This document shows, one piece after another, positions 33,318 to 39,427 of a DNA stretch of 39,427 bases. The translations under genes and the position numbers were made by a program. How positions within the stretch are numbered: the first letter of the stretch is position 1; every line of letters starts with the position of its first letter. The notes beneath the pieces are model-generated. The model saw only the letters and a program-made list of their open reading frames with translations, was not told where the DNA came from and ran no database searches. This DNA is from an uncultured Flavobacteriaceae bacterium. Lineage in GTDB: Bacteria > Bacteroidota > Bacteroidia > Flavobacteriales > Flavobacteriaceae. The stretch is from positions 1 through 39,427 of the forward strand of contig CALHGE010000071.1 of NCBI GenBank assembly GCA_938029725.1. Direction: 5' to 3'.

Positions 33318-33453
33318 TACATTAGCACTTGGATAAAAAATAGGGTTTACATACCTTAAGGCCCACAATTTGACCATATATTTTCTCTAAGATTGTTTCC
33401 AGCCTTTGCATTTTAAATTATAGAAATGACTTCTAAACAATTCCTTGTACTTC

Positions 33454-34251
33454 ATGGATTATAAAATACTTTGTTCAGACTTAGACGGTACTTTGCTATC
33501 CACAAAAAGTGATGTTTCAGACTTTACTATCTCTGAAATCTACCGGGTCAAAGAACAGCTTAAAGTACTATTAGTTTCGGCTCGAATGCCGCAATCTATG
33601 GTCTATTTACAAGAAAGGTTAGGCATCATAAGCCAGCCTATTATTTGTTATAATGGCGCCTTGATACTTCAGGGTACTAAGGAGTTATTTTCTGAAGTCA
33701 TAAATTTTAAAGCCCTAGTAAAAACTTTTGAACTTGCAAAAGCACATCAAATTAAATTAGGGCTGTACCATAATCAAGAGTGGTATGTAGAACACCGTTC
33801 AGAACGTGTTGAAAAAGAAATTAATCATACAAGATCTCAACCTATTTTCAGACCTACATCCATCACCCTATCCGATTGGAAAAAAAGAAATATTAGTGCC
33901 CATAAAATTATGTTGATGGGAACCAAAACCTCTTCAGACGCTATATTTCCCTTATTAACAGCTGCCTTAAGTGAACAAATGAACATCTATCGTTCGAATG
34001 ATACACTCATTGAACTTGCGCCAAAAACGGTCTCCAAATTATCTGCCATTCAGTTGTTGCTTTCTTCGGATGAATCTTTAATCGATGTAATTTCCTTCGG
34101 AGACAACTATAACGATATGGAGATGCTACAACATTGTGGTTGTGGCGTGGCTGTAGGTAATGCTCGTGAGGAAGTAAAATTGGTCGCCAATCATATCACC
34201 CTAAAAAACACGGAGCATGGTGTTGCTAAATTTATTCAGCAACATTTATAA
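33454..34251 (+). CDS. Cof-type HAD-IIB phosphatase
   Basis: 265 residues from ATG at 33454; a TTG three codons upstream is rejected. Motif I is CSDLDGTLL with nucleophile Asp9 and Asp11. Motif II lies in LLVSARMPQSM, and motif IV is SFGDNYNDMEMLQHCGCGVAVGNA. The IIB cap lies between, about residues 80-190. These enzymes dephosphorylate sugar phosphates, flavin or pyridoxal phosphate intermediates. The exact substrate cannot be assigned. It is 35 bp upstream of the DUF819 gene, whose -7 element overlaps the gap, so co-transcription is uncertain. Confidence 0.92.
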   Translation: MDYKILCSDLDGTLLSTKSDVSDFTISEIYRVKEQLKVLLVSARMPQSMVYLQERLGIISQPIICYNGALILQGTKELFSEVINFKALVKTFELAKAHQIKLGLYHNQEWYVEHRSERVEKEINHTRSQPIFRPTSITLSDWKKRNISAHKIMLMGTKTSSDAIFPLLTAALSEQMNIYRSNDTLIELAPKTVSKLSAIQLLLSSDESLIDVISFGDNYNDMEMLQHCGCGVAVGNAREEVKLVANHITLKNTEHGVAKFIQQHL

Positions 34252-34256
34252 ATGTT

Positions 34257-34264
34257 TATATTTG
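34257..34264 (+). promoter_or_regulatory. candidate -7 element of the DUF819 gene
   Basis: TATATTTG, an exact TAnnTTTG match, 21 nt before ATG 34286. No clear -33 element. Confidence 0.4.
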
Positions 34265-34285
34265 AACGAATCAATACTTTCCTAA

Positions 34286-35563
34286 ATGACCGAAACCAGC
34301 GTACCACAACCTTTAATTGCCGATGACACTATTGTCTTAGGCCTTATCGCTTTATGTCTAGGCTTTGTTTTCTATACCTCCGCTATTAAAACAGGGTTTT
34401 GGAAAAAATTCTATAGCATAGTACCCACGGTATTAATGTGTTATTTGTTACCTGGTATTCTAACCAGTTTAGGGGTCATTTCCGATGAAACATCAAATCT
34501 ATATTATGTTGCTAGTCGCTATTTACTACCTGCATCTTTAATTTTAATGACCTTAAGTATCGATTTAAAGGCTATTGCCAACTTGGGCTCAAAGGCATTA
34601 ATTATGTTCTTTACCGGAACCGTTGGCATTATCATTGGCGGACCTTTGGCTATTTTGATTGTTTCCATTTTTTCTCCTGAAACTGTGGGTGGTGTTGGTC
34701 CAGATGCCGTTTGGCGCGGACTTTCAACGATCGCAGGAAGTTGGATTGGCGGTGGCGCGAATCAAGCCGCAATGTTCGAGATTTTTGAATACAATCCTGA
34801 TAAGTTTGGAGGTATGGTATTGGTAGATATCGTTGTTGCTAATATCTGGATGGCTATCTTACTTTTAGGTATTGGGAAGACCGAAAAAATTGATAAATGG
34901 CTGAAAGCAGATACCTCATCTATCGAAATACTTAAAAAAAAGGTAAGCGCTCACACGGAAAAAATCACTCGTGTCGCAACATTGCATGACTATATCATTA
35001 TGTTTGCTATTGCATTTACAGCTGTTGGAATTTCACATTTAGTTGGAAACAACTTATCAGAATTTCTAAAAGAAACCTTTGAAGTTATAAGTGACAAAAC
35101 CAAGATACTATCCTCTTTGGGATCTTCATTTTTATGGATGGTCGTATGTGCAACGGCTATTGGAATTGCACTATCCTTTACAAAAGCAAAAAGCTATGAA
35201 GGGGCAGGCGCCAGTAAAATTGGCGGAATGTTCATATACATACTCGTAGCCACTATAGGGATGCAAATGGATTTAAGTAAAGTATTAGAAAACCCAGGGC
35301 TCATTGTAATCGGTTTGATATGGATCTCTATTCATGCTGGGCTGTTAATCTTAGTAGCAAAACTATTAAAAGCTCCATTCTTCTTTTTAGCTGTGGGTAG
35401 TCAAGCGAATGTAGGCGGGGCTGCATCGGCTCCAGTGGTTGCTGCAGAATTCCACCCTTCTTTAACTTCAGTCGGTATCTTATTGGCGGTATTTGGTTAT
35501 GTAGTTGGTACGGCAGGGGCATATCTTTGTGCCATACTGATGGAGGTAGCTTCCAAAGTTTAG
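34286..35563 (+). CDS. DUF819 family membrane transporter-like protein (YjcL-like)
   Basis: 425 residues with about 10-12 membrane helices. Family features include YLLPGILTSLGVISDETSNLYYVASRYLLPASLILMTLSID, the Gly-rich AGSWIGGGANQAAMFEIF and the C-terminal AVGSQANVGGAASAPVVAAEF. The two Gly-rich segments repeat the same GGxANxAA/GGAASAP theme, as in secondary transporters with inverted repeats. It is an inner-membrane protein of unknown substrate. It is not preceded by a regulator. The downstream DUF4369 gene is 69 bp away. Confidence 0.88.
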   Translation: MTETSVPQPLIADDTIVLGLIALCLGFVFYTSAIKTGFWKKFYSIVPTVLMCYLLPGILTSLGVISDETSNLYYVASRYLLPASLILMTLSIDLKAIANLGSKALIMFFTGTVGIIIGGPLAILIVSIFSPETVGGVGPDAVWRGLSTIAGSWIGGGANQAAMFEIFEYNPDKFGGMVLVDIVVANIWMAILLLGIGKTEKIDKWLKADTSSIEILKKKVSAHTEKITRVATLHDYIIMFAIAFTAVGISHLVGNNLSEFLKETFEVISDKTKILSSLGSSFLWMVVCATAIGIALSFTKAKSYEGAGASKIGGMFIYILVATIGMQMDLSKVLENPGLIVIGLIWISIHAGLLILVAKLLKAPFFFLAVGSQANVGGAASAPVVAAEFHPSLTSVGILLAVFGYVVGTAGAYLCAILMEVASKV

Positions 35564-35632
35564 AGATAAGCCCTAAAACTTTTTGAATCTATTCGAAAAA
35601 TTTACTGATATTTGCCGCACTAAAATACACCT

Positions 35633-36337
35633 ATGAAAAAGGCACTTTATGCTTTCGCGTTACTTACTCTAATTTCTGCCTGTGGAGATGGTACTACTGC
35701 AAATACGATGACTGTCTCAGGCACCGTAAAAGGCTTAAAAAAAGGCACTTTATACCTGCAGCACTTACCAGACTCAACACTTGTTGTTGTTGACTCCTTA
35801 GAAGTCAATGGAGACGGCAGCTTTCTTTTTCAAACAGAAGTTGAGAGTCCTGAAATTTTTTACCTGTACTTAAATAAAAAAGATAATAATGACTTGAATG
35901 ATCGCATTACCTTTTTTGGAGAACCAGGTAATATTACTATAAACACTGCTTGGAATACTTTTGATCTTAACGCAAAAATATCAGGTTCAGAGACACATAA
36001 GAAATTAGAAGAGTATAAAAAGTATATGTCCTCTCTTAATAAAAAGAACTTAGAACTTTTACAAAAAAGCATTGCCACAGATGCGCAGCTAGATGCCTTA
36101 CAAATAGATTCACTTCAACGCCAAAGTGATCGTAATACACAGCGAGGGTATCTATTTGCTATCAATTACGCTATTAATAATAGAGATTCTTATGTAGCAC
36201 CTTATATTGCTATTAGCGAAATAGCAAACGCGAATGTAAAATATTTAGATTCCATTAATAATTCGCTAACTCCTGAAGTTGCAGAATCCAAATATGGTCG
36301 TTTACTCAAAGTACATATCGCTTCACTAAAAAATTAA
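35633..36337 (+). CDS. DUF4369 domain lipoprotein
   Basis: 234 residues. The lipoprotein signal peptide ends LISAC, with Cys17 as the acylation site, followed by GDGTT. The DUF4369 beta-sandwich spans about 25-120: MTVSGTVKGLKKGTLYLQHLPDSTLVVVDSLEVNGDGSFLF. In larger proteins DUF4369 precedes a thioredoxin-like (AhpC/TSA) domain, but here a helical region of about 110 residues follows and no CxxC motif is seen. It is probably an envelope lipoprotein with lost or never-acquired redox function. It ends 6 bp before a strong terminator. Confidence 0.85.
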   Translation: MKKALYAFALLTLISACGDGTTANTMTVSGTVKGLKKGTLYLQHLPDSTLVVVDSLEVNGDGSFLFQTEVESPEIFYLYLNKKDNNDLNDRITFFGEPGNITINTAWNTFDLNAKISGSETHKKLEEYKKYMSSLNKKNLELLQKSIATDAQLDALQIDSLQRQSDRNTQRGYLFAINYAINNRDSYVAPYIAISEIANANVKYLDSINNSLTPEVAESKYGRLLKVHIASLKN

Positions 36338-36342
36338 ACATA

Positions 36343-36369
36343 AAAAAACCCGCTTAAGGCGGGTTTTTT
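36343..36369 (+). terminator. bidirectional terminator between DUF4369 and the 36389 gene
   Basis: AAAAAACCCGC (36343-36353) pairs with GCGGGTTTTTT (36359-36369) around a 5-nt loop, perfect over 11 bp. A runs and T runs on both sides let it serve both convergent genes. Confidence 0.9.
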
Positions 36370-36388
36370 ATTTCACTTATTTAAAATC

Positions 36389-36658
36389 TTAGCTAAGCGT
36401 ATTCAATTGCTCAATCAAAGCAGCACCTTTTTTCTCTAGTTCTTCTTTAACACCTCTCAAATGAGCTGGCCGGTTTTCAATATTTCTTTGATTAACCTTT
36501 ACAATCAACTCGTCAAAAGTTGTGATCGCACTATCAATAATTTTTGCACCTTCTTTTGAGTCTGGTTTATTATTAGCTGCATCAACGATGTATACTGCTT
36601 CTATAATATCGCCCAATACGTAATTGATATCTTTCTTTAAATCTCTAATATTTGCCAT
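36389..36658 (-). CDS. small conserved helical protein, Flavobacteriaceae type
   Basis: 89 residues, soluble and fully helical, beginning MANIRDLKKDINYVLGDIIE and ending IEQLNTLS. I recall this type as common in Flavobacteriaceae genomes but with no known function. There is no signal peptide or membrane segment, and the sequence is acidic with coiled-coil-like helices. It has its own well-formed promoter (36675-36707) and shares a terminator with the convergent lipoprotein gene, so it is transcribed alone. Confidence 0.7.
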   Translation of the reverse strand: MANIRDLKKDINYVLGDIIEAVYIVDAANNKPDSKEGAKIIDSAITTFDELIVKVNQRNIENRPAHLRGVKEELEKKGAALIEQLNTLS

Positions 36659-36674
36659 TTGTACTATTTTTTTA

Positions 36675-36707
36675 CAAAAGTAAGTTATTTGTAATTCCTA
36701 CTTCAAA
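36675..36707 (-). promoter_or_regulatory. sigma-A promoter of the small conserved gene
   Basis: On the minus strand TTTG (36704-36707), 21 nt, then TACTTTTG (36675-36682). Both boxes fit the Bacteroidota consensus, and the -7 ends 16 nt before the ATG. Confidence 0.65.
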
Positions 36708-36727
36708 AGAATGACTAAAATTATATT

Positions 36728-37690
36728 CTAGATAGTGACTTCAAGCAGTTTAGCTCCCGATGTCTTTAAACGAATCGTATTACAATTTGAAGGAACTAAA
36801 ACCGTTTCGCCTTTTTGAATAGTCGCAGTACCAAAATCATTCTGCACCGCTACAGAACCTCCTACGCACATATAAATTGTAAAAGAATCTCTTTGAGAAA
36901 CATCTTGGTTTAAATCTTGAGAGAGTTCCAAGAAGTTTGTTTTGAAATACGGACAGTCAACCATGCTATTAACAGTGTCCGATTCATTGGCATATGAAAC
37001 TTTAAAATCATCTTTCTTCTCGTAATCGATAGCATCTAAAGCAAGTTCTGTATGCAATTCTCTAAGGTTTCCGTTTTTATCCTTTCGGTTAAAATCAAAA
37101 ACTCTGTAGGTCACATCAGAAGTCTGTTGAATCTCTGCTAATAAAACGCCCGCTCCAATGGCATGAATCTTTCCCGTATTGATAAAAAAAGTATCCCCTT
37201 CTTTTACCGATTCGTAGTGCAACAGGTCTACTAGTGAATCGTTTTCAATACTTTTTGCGTATTCCTCTTTAGCTACGTCTTTATTGAAACCTACAATTAG
37301 ATTTGCATCTTGATCAGCATCCATAACATACCACATTTCTGTCTTCCCAAAAGAATCATGACGCTTCTTTGCCAATTCATCATTCGGGTGTAATTGTATA
37401 GAAAGGTCTTTTTTGGCATCGATAAATTTGATCAGAATAGGAAAGTCAGTTCCAAAACGTTCAAAAACACTTTTACCCAAAACCCCTTCAGGGTTTGACG
37501 CTATGAGTTCCTGTAAAGAAGTACCGGCTAAATTTCCATTTGCTATTACTGAAACATCTCCTTTTACCGTTGACAACTCCCAACTTTCGCCAGTTATATC
37601 ATTTTCGATAGGTTTGTTTAAAACGTCTTTTAATTTGGTTCCTCCCCAAAGGCGTTCTTTTAAAATAGGTTGAAATTTAAATGGATACAT
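36728..37690 (-). CDS. manA: mannose-6-phosphate isomerase, class I
   Basis: 320 residues, the short bacterial type I PMI. Zinc ligands are visible as Gln99 and His101 (SIQLHPND), Glu118 (GKTEMWYVM) and His176 (INTGKIHAIGAG). Arg196 in TSDVTYRVFDFNR is the catalytic base-region Arg. It interconverts mannose-6-phosphate and fructose-6-phosphate and supplies mannose for polysaccharide and glycoprotein synthesis. It is 69 bp upstream of the small conserved gene on the same strand, but that gene has its own promoter. It is probably transcribed alone. Confidence 0.93.
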   Translation of the reverse strand: MYPFKFQPILKERLWGGTKLKDVLNKPIENDITGESWELSTVKGDVSVIANGNLAGTSLQELIASNPEGVLGKSVFERFGTDFPILIKFIDAKKDLSIQLHPNDELAKKRHDSFGKTEMWYVMDADQDANLIVGFNKDVAKEEYAKSIENDSLVDLLHYESVKEGDTFFINTGKIHAIGAGVLLAEIQQTSDVTYRVFDFNRKDKNGNLRELHTELALDAIDYEKKDDFKVSYANESDTVNSMVDCPYFKTNFLELSQDLNQDVSQRDSFTIYMCVGGSVAVQNDFGTATIQKGETVLVPSNCNTIRLKTSGAKLLEVTI

Positions 37691-37786
37691 AAAGTCGGGT
37701 ATTATGAATTAAATACTTGTTCTGGGTTAAATTATAGATTTAAATTTGAATCTTCTTTTGTGTAAGAATATTCTTCAAATTAATTC

Positions 37787-38194
37787 TTACCCTGAAAAGC
37801 TAACGAAATTACGGGGAGTTTCGTATAAAGTGACTTCAAGGTCTTTATCAGAATCTATATGTGGGCGTAACTTATTCCAAATAACAACTGCGATGTTTTC
37901 TGCTGTAGGGTTTAAATTCTTAAACTCTGGCACTTCAATATTTAAATTCTTATGATCAAAAGCATTCTCAATCTCTGACTTAATCAAGTCTTTTAAGATT
38001 TTAACATCGATTACGAATCCGGTTTCTTGATCTATCTCGCCAAAAACACTCACAATTAATTCGTAATTATGACCGTGAAAATTGGGATTGTTACATTTTC
38101 CAAAAATTTCATCGTTCTTTTCAAAACTCCAATCAGGTCGATATAGGCGATGCGCTGAATTAAAATGTGCTCTTCTACTAACTTTTACCTTCAT
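37787..38194 (-). CDS. 6-pyruvoyl-tetrahydropterin synthase/QueD family protein, PTPS-like form
   Basis: 135 residues. The zinc-binding His residues are His15 (FNSAHRL), His40 and His42 (NFHGHNYEL). The catalytic Cys34 is spaced C-x5-HGH (CNNPNFHGH), as in animal-type 6-pyruvoyl-tetrahydropterin synthase, not C-x3-HGH as in E. coli QueD. The C-terminal Glu125 in TLYETPRN is the pterin-anchoring residue. It either makes 6-carboxy-tetrahydropterin for queuosine or a tetrahydrobiopterin-type product; spacing favours the latter. It is 1 bp downstream of idi, so they form an operon, though no pathway link is obvious. Confidence 0.9.
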   Translation of the reverse strand: MKVKVSRRAHFNSAHRLYRPDWSFEKNDEIFGKCNNPNFHGHNYELIVSVFGEIDQETGFVIDVKILKDLIKSEIENAFDHKNLNIEVPEFKNLNPTAENIAVVIWNKLRPHIDSDKDLEVTLYETPRNFVSFSG

Positions 38195-38195
38195 A

Positions 38196-38723
38196 TTAAT
38201 AGGTGTTTTGAGTTAAGTTTTCATAAAATTTTTGGAAAATAATCTTAAACCATGCCGTATATGTATTGGGATTATCTGCAATATCTGTTTTGACATCAGC
38301 AGGTTTCATCCATTTCCAATCAGCTACTTCGGCTTTGTTTATGTCGGGTAGCTCATTATAATCACCAATCATAACATGGTCTAACTCATGTTCAGTTAGA
38401 CCGTTATCAAAAGGAGCTTTATAAATAAAAGAGCATAGTTCTTTGAGTTCTGTTACAAAACCCATTTCCTCTTGTAAACGTCGCTTCCCAGCTTCAATAT
38501 TCGATTCTCCCACCCTTTGATGACTACAGCAAGTGTTCGTCCATAATAAAGGTGAATGATACTTGTGCGCAGCACGTTGTTGCAACATTGTTTCGCCTTT
38601 GTTATTCATTACAAAAACTGAAAATGCTCTGTGCAGTACTGCTTTTTCATGAGCCTCCATTTTAGGCATTACCCCAATTTGCTCATCCTTTTCATTTACT
38701 AAAATTACCTGCTCTTCTTTCAA
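38196..38723 (-). CDS. idi: isopentenyl-diphosphate delta-isomerase, type 1
   Basis: 175 residues, the Nudix-fold type 1 enzyme. Metal ligands and active-site residues are visible: His25 and His31 (EAHEKAVLHRAF), the catalytic Cys66 with His68 (TNTCCSHQR), Glu111 and Glu113 (TEHELDHV), and the Nudix-like EAGKRRLQEEMGF. It interconverts isopentenyl and dimethylallyl diphosphate for carotenoid, menaquinone and undecaprenyl synthesis. The start is TTG at 38723: the frame is closed upstream by a stop, and the first ATG would remove the conserved N-terminus. It forms an operon with the PTPS-like gene. Confidence 0.94.
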   Translation of the reverse strand: MKEEQVILVNEKDEQIGVMPKMEAHEKAVLHRAFSVFVMNNKGETMLQQRAAHKYHSPLLWTNTCCSHQRVGESNIEAGKRRLQEEMGFVTELKELCSFIYKAPFDNGLTEHELDHVMIGDYNELPDINKAEVADWKWMKPADVKTDIADNPNTYTAWFKIIFQKFYENLTQNTY

Positions 38724-38769
38724 CTTATTTTCTTTTTATACCCAAATACTCATAGCAAAGTATTTTTAA

Positions 38770-38777
38770 CAAAAATA
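38770..38777 (-). promoter_or_regulatory. candidate -7 element of the idi operon
   Basis: TATTTTTG on the minus strand, an exact TAnnTTTG match, 46 nt before the TTG start. No clear -33 element. Confidence 0.35.
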
Positions 38778-39207
38778 ACACCTTTGCTGTATTTAAAATC
38801 GTTTGAAGGAAGAAAATATAATAATGCCTTCTGTAGTTTCGTCTGAGTTCTAAAGGGAAAAATCGAAAAAATACTCCTATCATTCCTAGACCTGGTAGTC
38901 TAGAGCATAGTTAGATAAAGACGAGTATTAGAGGGTGGTATAAATTAAAAAGCCCAATGCGAACATTGGGTCTTTTCTGCCATAACACAACGCGGTTAAG
39001 CGTTCATTATATTTTAATACCCCCAAGCCAAACTTAAGGCGCTGAAGACAGTGGTATTTTGCTATATTTTATTTGTACTTGCTGTTACTTAGTATTTGCA
39101 AATAGATTGCCGAACCTGTTAAAGACATTCACATACTAGCGCTATTTAAACCGGTATGCTCAACAAGAGTATTTCTTCTTGGGACACGAACAGTTCTAGA
39201 ACGCATA
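38778..39207. other. about 430 bp without a gene, between idi and the T9SS cargo gene
   Basis: No ORF worth reporting. It contains a terminator (38947-38976) and a small 5-bp inverted repeat, AACGC-GGTTAA-GCGTT (38990-39005). The rest is AT-rich unassigned sequence. Confidence 0.5.
38947..38976 (-). terminator. terminator-like hairpin downstream of the T9SS cargo gene
   Basis: CCCAATG (38953-38959) pairs with CATTGGG (38964-38970) around a CGAA loop, extended by A/T flanks with one bulge. On the minus strand it is followed by a T run. It lies about 230 bp past the cargo stop, so the link is likely but not certain. Confidence 0.65.
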
Positions 39208-39427
39208 TTAATTCAAATAAATATGTCCGGACAATGATTTATTTTCTCTGTCTAAATCTTCATAATTTAGAATATAAAAATAAGTGCCAACAGGTAGTTT
39301 CTCTTCTTTGCCATAAGTCGCTCTTGCCTGTGAAATACCATTGAAGGTATTTCCATTTGAGTTATATGACTCCGTTGAATATACTAGTATACCCCAGCGA
39401 TTATATATTGAAATAGTATTATTAGGT
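39208..39427 (-). CDS. T9SS type B sorting domain (gliding motility-associated C-terminal), 5' part outside window
   Basis: The last 72 codons of a minus-strand gene that enters from the right edge, ending TAA at 39208-39210. The segment has [20 protein letters not shown], then [30 protein letters not shown] and a final SLSGHIYLN. This is the CHU_C / type B sorting domain that directs large secreted proteins through the type IX secretion system to the cell surface. The cargo domains lie outside the window, so the function (adhesin, enzyme or other) is unknown. Confidence 0.9.
   Translation of the reverse strand, partial: PNNTISIYNRWGILVYSTESYNSNGNTFNGISQARATYGKEEKLPVGTYFYILNYEDLDRENKSLSGHIYLN

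Noticed and set aside
35633..36337. DUF4369 protein as a thiol-disulfide oxidoreductase
   Set aside because: The thioredoxin-like domain and CxxC motif that often follow DUF4369 are absent.
38985..39060. Integron attC-like stretch (CATAACA, AACGC-GCGTT, GGCGCT)
   Set aside because: The core sites do not pair in the required order and there is no integrase or gene cassette nearby.

Overview
The window looks like the chromosome of a marine-type Flavobacteriaceae (Bacteroidota). The evidence is AT-rich DNA, no Shine-Dalgarno-like leaders, TAnnTTTG promoter -7 elements, a type IX secretion type B sorting domain at the right edge, DUF4295 next to bL33/bL28, DUF5916 and DUF4369 proteins, and CarboxypepD_reg and TPR envelope proteins. 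No rRNA, tRNA, CRISPR array, prophage or integrated plasmid is visible. The only mobile DNA is the end of an insertion sequence at the left edge.

Layout. 1-215: end of an ISAon1-like insertion sequence. 223-4946 (minus): ribosomal operon rpmB-rpmG-DUF4295 with its own promoter and terminator, preceded by a tightly packed run exonuclease / CarboxypepD_reg protein / FAH hydrolase / Hpt / cinA. 5035-10204: TPR lipoprotein, methyltransferase, branched-chain-type E2, recR and a sodium:solute symporter. 10299-16483: CoA-binding protein, fabH, a secreted S9 peptidase, and a TetR-like/AarF pair. 16484-18911: htpG with an elaborate upstream region. 19203-20677: an ECF sigma factor, a membrane protein overlapping it (likely anti-sigma) and a divergent membrane protein. 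20749-25107: MOSC, DoxX-like, secreted protein, AraC-AlkB pair, S1/P1 nuclease. 25226-36337 (plus): PBP1A, SPFH protein with a 54-residue ribbon-helix-helix protein, two tandem DUF5916 proteins, HAD phosphatase, DUF819 protein, DUF4369 lipoprotein. 36389-39427 (minus): small conserved protein, mannose-6-phosphate isomerase, PTPS-like enzyme plus IPP isomerase, and the C-terminus of a T9SS cargo protein.

Most genes are ordinary chromosomal functions. The most interesting signals are regulatory. (1) The ECF sigma gene and the divergent membrane-protein gene carry the same bipartite promoter, TGTAACC-N16-CGTCATA, on opposite strands, which implies an autoregulated three-gene stress module. (2) Four GATAT-core boxes, three of them at 11-bp steps, lie just upstream of an SPFH gene whose next gene encodes a small ribbon-helix-helix DNA-binding protein, suggesting autoregulation of a membrane-scaffold operon. 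(3) htpG has two CAGTTTGnCA boxes 43 bp apart and a dispersed hairpin repeat in its leader. Database searches could not be run, so family names rest on recognised motifs.
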